DNA from: Chryseobacterium oncorhynchi
Lineage (GTDB): Bacteria > Bacteroidota > Bacteroidia > Flavobacteriales > Weeksellaceae
Assembly: GCF_002899895.1 (NCBI RefSeq)
Contig: NZ_PPEI02000003.1
Span: 558,001-622,000, forward strand
Direction of reading: 5' to 3'
Length of the DNA stretch: 64,000 bases
Shown: positions 37,361 through 45,617 of the stretch, piece by piece
Position numbering within the stretch: position 1 is the first letter of the stretch
Layout: each line of letters opens with the position of its first letter
Program-made: the position numbers and the translations under genes
Notes under the pieces: model-generated
Told to the model about the DNA's origin: nothing
Database searches by the model: none
What the model saw: the letters and a program-made list of their open reading frames with translations, nothing else

Positions 37361-38854
37361 TCAGTCAAACAGACCCAGGAGCAGCTCAGCCGGTGGCGCC
37401 CGGCTTTCGGGTAACGCCCTGGTCCCGCTGGTTTCGGCTTTGTGCTTCAGGTGATCAAGGATCTGCTTGATCACTATAGGGTCTTCAATGCAGGCGATGA
37501 CTTTCATGGCGCCGCCGCAGCCGCTGCAGGTCTCGATGTCGATATTGAAAACACGCTTGAGCCGTTGCGCCCATGTCATCGACGCTCGCCGTTGTGCTGG
37601 TGTTGCCGGTTCATCAGCCACCCTGACCTTGTTGCCCCTGCCCCGTTTTGCCGGCGTGACCAACGCCCGGTGCCGACTGTTGGGTGCGAACACCCCGTGG
37701 AAGCGGGTTAGGTTGACTCTGGGCTTCGGTACCAGGGCGGCCAGCCTTGCAATGAAATCCAATGGTTCGAAAATGACGTGCGTGGTGCCGTCCCGGTACG
37801 GCGTCTTGAGCTGGTAGCGCACGTTGCCGCCTCGTGTTAACGACAGCCGCTTCTCGGATACCGCCGGGCGGCTGATGTACCGGCACAGCCGTTCGAGCTT
37901 CTTGCGTTCATCGGCCCTGGCCGCCACGCCGGCGTGCAGGCTGGACCCGGCTACCTTGCCAATCCCGTCACCGAACGGATCACCACTGGTCGGCAGAGTT
38001 TGCAAAGTGAACACCTTTCGCCCCGCCTGTGAACCGACAGCGATACGGTAAGTGATCGAGTGCCCCAGCAGGGGTGTCATCGGGTCGTCATCCACCGCAT
38101 CCGAGGCCAGATAGCTGTTTTCGACATCCCGTTCCAGCAGGCCTTGCCGTTCCAGATAGCGACCCACCCGGTGGGCGATGGTGTGCGTCAGCTGGGTGAG
38201 CTCTGGGCTGGTCGGCGCCTTGACCCAGCGGAAACGCGCTGAGCCGTGGGATTGCTCGACATACACACCGTCGAGAAACAGCATGTGGAAGTGAACATTC
38301 AGATTGAGCGCCGATCCAAAACGCTGGATCAGGGTGACCGCGCCCGTCTTGGCCACTTGGTGGGTATGGCCCGCTTTCTTGACCAGGTGCGTGGCAATGA
38401 CGCGGTAAACGATGCCCAGCACCCACCCCATGATCTCGGGCCGGCTGGCAAACAGGAAACGCAGCTGAAACGGGAAGCTCAACACCCACTGACGCATGGG
38501 TTGTTCAGGCAGTACTTCATCAACCAGCAAGGCGGCACTTTCGGCCATCCGCCGCGCCCCACAGCTCGGGCAGAAACCGCGACGCTTACAGCTGAAAGCG
38601 ACCAGGTGCTCGGCGTGGCAAGACTCGCAGCGAACCCGTAGAAAGCCATGCTCCAGCCGCCCGCATTGGAGAAATTCTTCAAATTCCCGTTGCACATAGC
38701 CCGGCAATTCCTTTCCCTGCTCTGCCATAAGCGCAGCGAATGCCGGGTAATACTCGTCAACGATCTGATAGAGAAGGGTTTGCTCGGGTCGGTGGCTCTG
38801 GTAACGACCAGTATCCCGATCCCGGCTGGCCGTCCTGGCCGCCACATGAGGCAT
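37361..38854 (-). CDS. rcr2: ISCR2 rolling-circle transposase (IS91 family, Y2 type)
   Basis: 497 residues, full length for ISCR2. N-terminal zinc ribbon CESCHAEHLVAFSCKRRGFC..CGARR, then the IS91 core with LNVHFHMLFLDGVYV (the HUH-like His motif), and a C-terminal CSGCGGAMKVIACIEDP. It nicks at oriIS and mobilises flanking DNA upstream of the gene, here lysR and floR. Codon use and GC content are proteobacterial. A LexA-box-like palindrome lies 18 bases upstream of the start. Confidence 0.95.
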   Translation of the reverse strand: MPHVAARTASRDRDTGRYQSHRPEQTLLYQIVDEYYPAFAALMAEQGKELPGYVQREFEEFLQCGRLEHGFLRVRCESCHAEHLVAFSCKRRGFCPSCGARRMAESAALLVDEVLPEQPMRQWVLSFPFQLRFLFASRPEIMGWVLGIVYRVIATHLVKKAGHTHQVAKTGAVTLIQRFGSALNLNVHFHMLFLDGVYVEQSHGSARFRWVKAPTSPELTQLTHTIAHRVGRYLERQGLLERDVENSYLASDAVDDDPMTPLLGHSITYRIAVGSQAGRKVFTLQTLPTSGDPFGDGIGKVAGSSLHAGVAARADERKKLERLCRYISRPAVSEKRLSLTRGGNVRYQLKTPYRDGTTHVIFEPLDFIARLAALVPKPRVNLTRFHGVFAPNSRHRALVTPAKRGRGNKVRVADEPATPAQRRASMTWAQRLKRVFNIDIETCSGCGGAMKVIACIEDPIVIKQILDHLKHKAETSGTRALPESRAPPAELLLGLFD

Positions 38855-38871
38855 GTTCCGCGTCCTTGCAA

Positions 38872-38891
38872 TACTGTGTTTACATACAGTC
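38872..38891. promoter_or_regulatory. LexA-box-like palindrome at the rcr2 promoter
   Basis: TACTGTGTTTACATACAGTC contains CTGT-N8-ACAG, matching the E. coli LexA consensus TACTGT..ACAGTA in the conserved arms. On the minus strand it overlaps a possible -10 (TATGTA) of the transposase gene. It would suit SOS control in Gammaproteobacteria; the flavobacterial host may not recognise it. Confidence 0.5.
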
Positions 38892-38965
38892 TATCGCTTA
38901 GCGGAAAGTTCTTTTACCCTCAGCCGAAATGCCTGCCGTTGCTAGACATTGCCAGCCAGTGCCCG

Positions 38966-39271
38966 TCACTCCGCGGTCTTCACTGCGTGATCGAGTTGAT
39001 CGACACCCGCCGTGACACGCTCCATGAAGTGCCTGCCTGCGTCTGTTAGCCGAACGCCCCGCGCATGGCGCTCAAATAGCAGGACACCAAGGTTATCCTC
39101 CAGCGCTTTCACACGCGCGCTGACGCTCGACTGGCTGATACCAAGTGCCTTGGCCGCATGCCGAAAATTCAGATGCTCGGCGACGGCGATGAACTGAACA
39201 AGGGAAATGAGCGGTATCCTGCCAGACAGGATACCGACATTCACGAGGTTTCGATGGTTAGTGCGCCGCAT
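38966..39271 (-). pseudogene. lysR: Truncated LysR-family regulator of the floR unit
   Basis: 101 residues holding only the winged helix-turn-helix and linker of a LysR regulator: SLVQFIAVAEHLNFRHAAKAL, GISQSSVSARVKALE, LFERHARGVRLTDAGRHF. The ~200-residue effector domain is missing because the frame ends at the ISCR2 side. This short lysR is a regular companion of floR next to ISCR2. It could still bind DNA but lacks ligand control, so it is treated as a remnant. Confidence 0.8.
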
Positions 39272-39298
39272 CGGAGCGGGCCTGCTACCAGTCGTCGG

Positions 39299-40528
39299 TT
39301 AGACGACTGGCGACTTCTCGGTGGCAGCCCCACGGAGCCGAAGGAGCACCAGCCCCAACGAAACCAGTACCGCCATCGCCGTGGCGTAACAGATCACGGG
39401 CCACGCTGTGTCACCGTTTAAAAGTGCCACCGCCAATGTCCCGACAATGCTGACTATCAGGCTTTGAACGCAGAAGTAGAACGCGACCGCTGATCCCGCG
39501 ATGTCGTCGAACTCTGCCAAAGCGCCGTTCGCGGTAACGGACACCGTGAAGACAATACCGACCGCGACAACCCACATCGGTAGGATGAAGGTGAGGAATG
39601 ACGGCGAGCCGTAAAGTTCGCCGATCCCCAACAGGACCGCTCCGCAAACAAGCAACGCCATCCCACGCGCCACGCATCCTGCGATGCCCCATCTGGCGAC
39701 AAAGGACTTCGCGAAACGGGTTGTCACGATCATTACAAGCCCGACAGTGGCGAAGGCAAAGCTGAATCCGATCTCGGAATATTCCGCTTGGCCTATGAGC
39801 ACACGGGGAGCCGTCGAGAAGAAGACGAAGAAGGTGCCCATACCGGCGCTAAAGCCGACAGTGTAAACCCAAAAAGCCGGACTCGCGAAGATCGGCAAGA
39901 CAGATCGGCGCGTCTTGACTTGATCCAGAGGGCGGGTTTCGTGCCACCTGAAACCCGCATTTAGGAGTGCGAGCATCGCCAGTATAGCCAAAGTAATGAA
40001 TATCGCCTGCCATCCCAAGAACTCGCCGATCAATGCTCCGGCGATAGGGCCGAGCGCAGGCACGAACGCCAGCATCGAACTGAAAAGGCCGTAGATGACG
40101 ACACCCTCAGGACGGTTGGCATAAACGTCGCGAACCGTCGCGAACGTCGCCACCAGCATGGCCGACGCGCCCACTGCTTGAAGTAGACGGAAAGCGACAA
40201 AGGCCGGTGCAGTTGAAGACCAAGCTGCTCCCAGAGACGCAATGACGAAAGCCGTTGCGCCCGCAAGTAGAATTGGCCGTCGCCCGATTCTGTCTGAGAG
40301 CGGACCAAAAATCACCTGGCCCACGCCGAGCATCACCATATAGAGGCTCAACGTGAGTTGGATCATAGCGGGCGTCGTGTTCAGGATGCCGGGCATCGCT
40401 GGAACGACAGGGAGATAAATATCCATCGCCAGTGAAGCGAGGATGTCGAAAGGAGCCATCAGCAGCAGTGCTGCCGGCAACGTATAGGCCCACGCGGGGC
40501 GTGTGGTGGTCATTTCTTTTGTTTCCAT
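39299..40528 (-). CDS. floR: FloR florfenicol/chloramphenicol MFS exporter
   Basis: 409 residues, 12 membrane segments of the DHA1 drug:H+ antiporter group; MFS motif A GPLSDRIGRRP (about 76-86) and motif C-like region GPIAGALIG. Essentially the classic FloR sequence from MTTTRPAWAYTL onward. The ATG at 40528 adds METKE before the native start (ATG at 40513), because floR is joined to a Bacteroidota -7 box and start codon. The promoter allows only about 4 bases of leader, so the fused start is probably the one used. It exports phenicols across the inner membrane. Confidence 0.95.
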   Translation of the reverse strand: METKEMTTTRPAWAYTLPAALLLMAPFDILASLAMDIYLPVVPAMPGILNTTPAMIQLTLSLYMVMLGVGQVIFGPLSDRIGRRPILLAGATAFVIASLGAAWSSTAPAFVAFRLLQAVGASAMLVATFATVRDVYANRPEGVVIYGLFSSMLAFVPALGPIAGALIGEFLGWQAIFITLAILAMLALLNAGFRWHETRPLDQVKTRRSVLPIFASPAFWVYTVGFSAGMGTFFVFFSTAPRVLIGQAEYSEIGFSFAFATVGLVMIVTTRFAKSFVARWGIAGCVARGMALLVCGAVLLGIGELYGSPSFLTFILPMWVVAVGIVFTVSVTANGALAEFDDIAGSAVAFYFCVQSLIVSIVGTLAVALLNGDTAWPVICYATAMAVLVSLGLVLLRLRGAATEKSPVV

Positions 40529-40532
40529 AAAG

Positions 40533-40540
40533 CAAAGATA
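40533..40540 (-). promoter_or_regulatory. Bacteroidota -7 box captured by floR
   Basis: Minus strand TATCTTTG then CTTT and ATG: the -7 consensus TAnnTTTG sits 4 bases before the fused start, predicting a leaderless or near-leaderless message. It replaces the proteobacterial floR promoter. Confidence 0.65.
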
Positions 40541-40548
40541 TAAATTTC

Positions 40549-40568
40549 TATCTACTAATAGGTAGATA
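40549..40568. promoter_or_regulatory. Palindromic operator candidate at the floR promoter
   Basis: Perfect 7-base arms TATCTAC / GTAGATA around a 6-base centre, covering the region upstream of the -7 box where a repressor would block RNA polymerase. Size and symmetry suit a TetR-family protein. No such regulator is encoded in this window. Confidence 0.55.
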
Positions 40569-40656
40569 ATCTTAAAAATTTTGCTCGTACTTCTCTCTTT
40601 TTGATTTTTGTAATGATTTCTTTATTCAAATACTCCTTTTCAAATTCTACATTAAA

Positions 40657-40690
40657 AAAAGCCTTTCAGCAATAAAACTGAAAGGCTTTT
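40657..40690 (-). terminator. Terminator of catB
   Basis: Hairpin AAAAGCCTTTCAG / CTGAAAGGCTTTT with an 8-base loop and T tract on the minus strand, 20 bases after the catB stop. It isolates floR from catB transcription. Confidence 0.8.
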
Positions 40691-40709
40691 CGCAGTTGTT
40701 ACATATAAG

Positions 40710-41369
40710 TCAAAAACAATACGGGAAATCTCTCTTTTCGATTTTTACAACTTGGTTGTAAAAATCGAAAAGAGACTGTATGTTGCCTGAACAAATTAAA
40801 GGTATCGCTTCGGTCAATATGTCTTCATCCCAATCCCACCACTTGATATCTAACAGGATCTGAATCTCTTCGTCCGAAAACCTTTTTTTAATCGGTTTTG
40901 CAGGGTTTCCGCCGACAATAGTGTAAGGGGCAACATCTTTGGTGACTAATGACCTACTACCGATTACCGCCCCGTCACCGATCTTCACTCCCGGCATAAT
41001 CATTGCCTCGCTCCCTATCCAAACATCATTACCGACAACTGTATCGCCCGCGTTTTCAAATCCGTTAATTGCTTTATTGAATGCTTCAATCTCCGGCATA
41101 TAAAAAAAGGGAAAACTGGATATCCAATTATGTCGATGCCCTTGATTGCCCGCCATTATAAAACTTGCACCGCTACCTATGGAACAGAATGAACCTATGA
41201 CCAATTTATCAACGTCATCTCTATCTGGAAATAAATAGCGAGCGCAGTCATCAAAAGAATGTCCATGATAATAACCGGAATAGTAGGAATATTTCCCAGC
41301 CGTGATATTGGGGTTGGTAATATGGTCTCTAATTATTTTGCCCTTAAATGGGCTATCGAAAAAATTCAT
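40710..41369 (-). CDS. catB: Type B chloramphenicol O-acetyltransferase (xenobiotic acetyltransferase)
   Basis: 219 residues from the ATG at 41369. Starts [13 protein letters not shown] like other CatB enzymes, followed by left-handed beta-helix hexapeptide repeats ([64 protein letters not shown]) and the catalytic His region GNQGHRHNW. It acetylates chloramphenicol using acetyl-CoA; florfenicol lacks the target hydroxyl, so catB and floR are complementary. The subtype number was not determined. AT-rich codon use indicates a Bacteroidota-adapted gene, unlike floR. Confidence 0.9.
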   Translation of the reverse strand: MNFFDSPFKGKIIRDHITNPNITAGKYSYYSGYYHGHSFDDCARYLFPDRDDVDKLVIGSFCSIGSGASFIMAGNQGHRHNWISSFPFFYMPEIEAFNKAINGFENAGDTVVGNDVWIGSEAMIMPGVKIGDGAVIGSRSLVTKDVAPYTIVGGNPAKPIKKRFSDEEIQILLDIKWWDWDEDILTEAIPLICSGNIQSLFDFYNQVVKIEKRDFPYCF

Positions 41370-41528
41370 CTTTTTAGCATTTATTATTAAATAATTCAAT
41401 AGAATGTCAGGGCAACATCTATTGCCTTGACAGAGATTATATGTTCCTAAAAATATGCTAATCTGATTTTTTCATACAACAAAGGTAAGTAATTTTAAAA
41501 CTTGTTTTGAAAATAAGGACAATCTCTA

Positions 41529-42763
41529 TTATTTTTTTTGTCTTGTTTTCTTCTTTTTCTTCATTCTATTGGCAAAATCCTGTTCCTCGTAATCTTCGCC
41601 CTGTGCTTGGGGCAACAGGCTGAACAATCCCAAATCAGAACTGTGCGAATGTTCCTGCGTGATAAACTCGAAAAGGTCTTTGGTCGGTTGGTGGTCTATC
41701 GTGTTCGTATCGGAAACAGGGCTGTCCTGTGCTTTCAATGCGGGTTTGTTTCCGTTGTTCCACCAATCGTTAAACAGATTTGCCGACAGGTTTCTGTCCA
41801 ACTGCGAGCCATTCCAAACAGTACGGCTACCATTGTCAATAAAAGTAATACCATAAATCCGTCCGCTGTCGTTTCTGCGGACAACGGTGTGAATGTCCTG
41901 TTCGGCAAGTTGCTTTTTAAATTCCTTTTCGCTGTTTGTGGTGTGAATGGCAAGTTCCACCGAATTTTTGAGAACAGACTTCGCAGGGTTGGTTTTCATC
42001 TTCTCTTTGGATTGTTCAAAGTGCCGTTGTAATCCGTTTACTCCTGCGTGCTTGCCTTTTCTCCCTTGTCGTTCAAAGCAAAATATACCAATCCGTGTAC
42101 AGGCTCTCCGTTGCGTTCGCCTTTTATTTCCTCTGCCGTAATATTCAAAAACGAAAGCAAAGCGTTGTATGTCCCAATGCTTGTATATTGGTAATACTTC
42201 GGCAGGTGTCGCACTACCGAAGCTATTTGGCTTTTTATATCGCCTTTCTGCTGTTCTACCTTTTTGAAATTTCTGCTGTCGTGTTTCTGTTCCTGCTCGG
42301 TAGCTTTGTGCAGATTGTATTTCGTTTCCAAATCCCGACAGATAGCCATTGAGCGAGGGTGGTCGTAATCATCGGGGATTTTCCTGCCGTCAATGCCCAC
42401 GCAGGTCGAAACGATGTGTATATGCGTGCGGTCAATGTCCGTATGTTTGAATACGATATACGGCTGATTGCCGTAACCCATACGCTCCATATATTCCTGT
42501 GCCATTTCGGTAAACTGTTCATCGCTTACCGTGTCTTTCGGGTCGGGGTTCAATGAAATGTGCCGTACCGTCTTTTCCGTTCGGATATTGGCAGACAGAT
42601 ACGGCTCAAAACACTTGTTGAAGTACGCAACGGAATACCTACCGTCCATTGTGTCGGGTATCTTATTCAGCAACAGAACCGCTCCGTTTTCCGTTTCCAC
42701 TTTCTGCTGATTGTACAAAATAGCTCCGTACATATTGCTTCCCTTTCCGATTTTTGCAACCAT
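41529..42763 (-). pseudogene. mobB: mobB relaxase interrupted by a one-base frameshift
   Basis: The first 241 residues hold the MobB/relaxase nuclease domain: MVAKIGKGSNMYGAILYNQQK and the three-His motif HTDIDRTHIHIVSTC (metal site). The frame ends at a stop at 42038. Continuing one base out of phase at the T run 42057-42060 (AAAA on the coding strand) reads GKHAGVNGLQRHFEQSKEK straight into the 156-residue downstream ORF, the normal C-terminal part ending KKKKKTRQKK. One extra A would restore a ~410-residue protein. The relaxase domain is complete upstream of the break, so partial activity is possible. A sequencing error cannot be excluded. Confidence 0.8.
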
Positions 42764-42767
42764 TTCT

Positions 42768-43202
42768 TTACTCTTTGTTTAGGTATTTCTTTTCAAATTC
42801 TGCGGTAAGGATTAAAACTTTGAGCAATAATTCTTTCATTGCTGCGGTCTGTTTTTCCAATTTGTAGAGGTATGCCAATGCCTTTTTCTCCGAAAAGTGT
42901 GTGTTCAACAGCTTTACAATCTGATTGTAATTGGTTGCTATTCCTCTGAACTGTCCGAAAAACTTGGTCAATCCTGCGTGGTATTCTACCGCATTCATAT
43001 CAATTTTTACGGTTTTTACCGTCTTTTGAAAGATACAAGCCGTAATGAAATGTGCCTTTATGTTCATTCCCGATTGGTCGAAAAGGGCAAGGAACTTGGC
43101 GTTTTCCTCTGCGTTCAGACTGATGGAATACCGATGTACCGCAGGGTCGTTCTTCGGTTTTCTTCCTGTCTTTTTAATCTGTTTTCTGTTCACTTCTTCC
43201 AT
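42768..43202 (-). CDS. mobA: MobA-like mobilization accessory protein
   Basis: 144 residues from the ATG at 43202 (upstream TTG rejected). Basic N-terminus with GRKPKNDPAVHRYSISLNAEENAKFLALFDQSG, a ribbon-helix-helix DNA-binding module, then helices with FRGIATNYNQIVKLLN and FSEKKALAYLYKLEK. It matches the Bacteroidota MobA that binds oriT and recruits the MobB relaxase, encoded 4 bases downstream. The upstream stretch is the expected place for oriT. Confidence 0.85.
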   Translation of the reverse strand: MEEVNRKQIKKTGRKPKNDPAVHRYSISLNAEENAKFLALFDQSGMNIKAHFITACIFQKTVKTVKIDMNAVEYHAGLTKFFGQFRGIATNYNQIVKLLNTHFSEKKALAYLYKLEKQTAAMKELLLKVLILTAEFEKKYLNKE

Positions 43203-43208
43203 AATCAA

Positions 43209-43832
43209 ATCATTTTAATGTTAAACCAAAACTGCGACTTCGGAGCGGTTTTCAGCCACCTGCAAGGGCAAGTGCTTTTGAGATGCGGAATTTATTCCGA
43301 GTAGCTCAAAAGATAACTTGCTCTGAACAGGGGTTCAGAAAATCCGTTCTGCGGAACGGATTGGAGTTAGCCGAAAAAACCAACCGCTTCCATTTGCAAA
43401 GTTCGGCAAGACTGTTTGAAAAACAGCTGTTTACAGTCACGACAATGAACGCCAAATAGTGCCACTGACTGCCACTTTTATTTGGGTTGGGGGTTATCTT
43501 GACGATGCGTTGCTCCCCCTTAAAATTATTTTCCAAAAGAAAAAAACAGAAAAAAAAGAAAGCCATTTTAACAAGGCGGACAAGCGGAAAAACCAAAAGG
43601 AAACGGAATAAGTCCCGAAGGGTGGCGAAGCCATTATGCCGTAGTCTTTTGGTGGGCGGTGCGGTGGCTGTCCGCCTTATCTTTGCTACCTTTTTATTCT
43701 TTTTTGAATATGATTTTAACTTCTTTCATAATAATATTTGGCAACTGAACGCCAAATGCTACCTCTCACTGCAACATTGGAAGCCCGACTTGTTTACCTG
43801 ATTAATTTAGTCAGTACAAAACGAGTTAGGCG
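43209..43832. other. Intergenic stretch, oriT candidate
   Basis: 624 bases without a convincing gene. It contains a long-range inverted repeat, AAGGCGGACA (43573-43582) and TGTCCGCCTT (43669-43678), and a 12-base direct repeat TGAACGCCAAAT at 43446 and 43746, exactly 300 bases apart. Position upstream of mobA and the inverted repeats suit an origin of transfer; no nic site can be named. Confidence 0.45.
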
Positions 43833-43994
43833 ATGCAGGAGAGAAAAGAAATAGAAAAAATACCTATCGAGGAAGCAATGGAGCTTCTCCGTGAGGTCGG
43901 TATTGACGTGGAACAGGAAACAGCCGAACTGATTATGGAGTTTTTGTACAACCTCACAATGATAATTATCCGTGAATGCTTTGACACCGAATGA
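43833..43994 (+). CDS. Small ORF of the element (53 residues)
   Basis: My own translation: starts MQERKEIEKIPIEEAMELL, continues with REVGIDVEQETAELIMEFLYN and ends IRECFDTE. Strongly acidic, helical, with periodic Leu/Ile. Similar small proteins precede recombinase or mobilization genes in many Bacteroidota elements, in my recollection. It lies 60 bases before the serine recombinase on the same strand. A regulatory or directionality role is possible; function unknown. Confidence 0.6.
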   Translation: MQERKEIEKIPIEEAMELLREVGIDVEQETAELIMEFLYNLTMIIIRECFDTE

Positions 43995-44054
43995 TTTATT
44001 TTGTAATTTAGCTAATCCCACACAAAGTCAATACCCACTTAAAAATGATTAGCT

Positions 44055-45617
44055 ATGAAAAGAGCCGATTTATACATACGTGTTTCCACCGATGAACAAG
44101 CGGACAAGGGATATTCACAGCGTGACCAAGAGGAACGCCTGAAAAGATACTGTGCAACCAATAAGATTGCTGTTGGGCAGGTTATTTATGAAGACCATTC
44201 CGCCAAGACCTTTAACCGTCCCGAATGGACAAGATTATTGAACAGCCTTAAAAAGAGAAGTTCAAAAACTGACCTTATCCTGTTTACCAAATGGGACAGG
44301 TTCAGCCGTAATGCTGGCGATGCTTATCAAATGATTAGCACACTCAACAAACTTGGTATAGAGCCACAGGCGGTAGAACAGCCGTTAGACCTCTCCATTC
44401 CCGAAAACAAGATGATGCTTGCCATATATCTTTCTGCTCCCGAAGTAGAGAATGACCGCAGAGCATTGAATACGTTCTACGGTATGCGTAGGGCAAGGAA
44501 AGAGGGGCGTTTGATGGGTAGAGCACCTTTTGGATATATCAATAGAAGCAAAGAGGACGGACGAAAATACATTGCTCCGAAAGAACCTGAAGCAACAGCT
44601 ATGCTGTGGGCTTTCAACGAAATAGCCAAAGGCGTGTTTGCCTGTGACCAAGTACGGCAAAAAATGAATAAGTTGCACAAGACAACTATAAGCCGAAGTG
44701 CATTTCACGTTGCCGTACGCAATCCGCTGTACTACGGTAAGATATTCATTGCCAAATTCAAGGACGAAGAAGCACATTTGGTGCAGGGTCAGCACGAACC
44801 ACTTATATCCAAAGACCTCTTTGATAGGGTACAACTGATATTGGACGGAAACAAAAGGGTAGAACGTCCCAATACCAAAATACTTTCAGACGAGAACTTG
44901 CCCCTACGTGGTTTCTTGGTATGTCCCGAATGCGGTCGCAACCTAACGGGAAGTGCTTCCAAAGGAAGAACAAGCCGTTATTACTACTATCATTGTGTTT
45001 CCTCTTGTGGCTTTCGTCAAAAAGCCGAATTAGCCAACGATATTTTTGAAAAGAGTATGCGACAGTTTGCGTTGAACGGTACTTCTCAAATAGTAAAAAG
45101 ACTTCTGTTGGACAACTACAAGAAATTCGCAAAAAATCCGTTTGACGAAAAGAAACAGATTGCACAGGAAATAGATAAACTGAATGCAAGGTTATCAGTA
45201 GCACGCAACAAACTGCTGTCTGAAATTATTGATGACGAGGAATATCTCGAAATCAAAGATGAGTGTAGGAAACGGATTGAGAGTTTGGAAGAACAGTTGA
45301 GCAAGGACGGTTCTGATACCAAGAAAATCAACGTAGAAAAGTCTTTGGACAGGGCTTTGAAATACATAGAAAGCATTCCTAAAATGTACAGCGAGGGCGA
45401 AATCAGAACAAGACGGGATATAATTGGTTCGATATTCCCCGAAAAATTGGAGTTTGACGGAAAAACTTATCGAACCGCTCGAATGAATGTAATCGCAAAC
45501 TATATCTTTCAGATAACCAACGGATTACTCCAAAAAAAGAACAGGACAAACGAAAGTAAATTTCATTTGTCCTGTTTAGTAGCCCGTAGGGGAATCGAAC
45601 CCCTCTTACCAGAATGA
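44055..45617 (+). CDS. Large serine recombinase/integrase of the element
   Basis: 520 residues. Resolvase catalytic domain with YIRVSTDEQADKG (S11), GDAYQMI and ENDRRALNTFYGMRRARKEG; a recombinase domain with GRAPFGYINR and SRSAFHVAVRNPLYYG; a zinc ribbon (CPECGRNLTG..CGFRQK); and a coiled coil (about 370-440). The last 10 residues (RRGIEPLLPE) are encoded by the host tRNA-Glu gene read in the wrong sense, because the attachment core lies at codons 509-510. In the circular form the frame continues into the left end of the element (29745-29822). It catalyses integration and excision with no long repeats required. Confidence 0.92.
   Translation: MKRADLYIRVSTDEQADKGYSQRDQEERLKRYCATNKIAVGQVIYEDHSAKTFNRPEWTRLLNSLKKRSSKTDLILFTKWDRFSRNAGDAYQMISTLNKLGIEPQAVEQPLDLSIPENKMMLAIYLSAPEVENDRRALNTFYGMRRARKEGRLMGRAPFGYINRSKEDGRKYIAPKEPEATAMLWAFNEIAKGVFACDQVRQKMNKLHKTTISRSAFHVAVRNPLYYGKIFIAKFKDEEAHLVQGQHEPLISKDLFDRVQLILDGNKRVERPNTKILSDENLPLRGFLVCPECGRNLTGSASKGRTSRYYYYHCVSSCGFRQKAELANDIFEKSMRQFALNGTSQIVKRLLLDNYKKFAKNPFDEKKQIAQEIDKLNARLSVARNKLLSEIIDDEEYLEIKDECRKRIESLEEQLSKDGSDTKKINVEKSLDRALKYIESIPKMYSEGEIRTRRDIIGSIFPEKLEFDGKTYRTARMNVIANYIFQITNGLLQKKNRTNESKFHLSCLVARRGIEPLLPE
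45540..45576 (-). terminator. Element-borne terminator replacing the lost tRNA terminator
   Basis: Exact 11-base arms AACAGGACAAA (45540-45550) and TTTGTCCTGTT (45566-45576) with a 15-base loop; on the minus strand a run of seven T (45538-45532) follows. It lies 4 bases beyond the tRNA-Glu 3' end on the minus strand and inside the recombinase coding region on the plus strand. The right arm also belongs to the attachment-site arm. Confidence 0.7.
45579..45584. other. attR core (GTAGCC)
   Basis: Second copy of the six-base core. To its right is host tRNA-Glu sequence; to its left ATTTGTCCTGTTTA, whose inverted counterpart (GAACCCGAACAAAT) lies right of the left core. Ten of 14 positions of these arms match. 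Confidence 0.75.

Larger units (their letters stand above)
37125..38965 (-). mobile_element. ISCR2: ISCR2 (ISVsa3-like) IS91-family element
   Basis: GC-rich segment in an AT-rich host. It begins at the fabF junction with the oriIS-type end (minus strand GGGCGTTTATTCTTCCTATACGTG split at 37125-37148), contains the rcr2 transposase and passes into truncated lysR and floR. The ISCR2-lysR-floR arrangement is a widespread proteobacterial unit. The end near lysR (terIS) cannot be fixed from this sequence alone, so the right boundary is approximate. Confidence 0.8.

Noticed and set aside
37442-39421. Many open frames on the plus strand and in other phases
   Set aside because: GC-rich ISCR2/lysR DNA leaves long chance frames; none shows family motifs, while the rcr2 and lysR frames do.
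42050-42062. Programmed ribosomal frameshift in mobB
   Set aside because: No X-XXY-YYZ slippery heptamer or stimulatory hairpin is evident; a one-base deletion in the A run is simpler.
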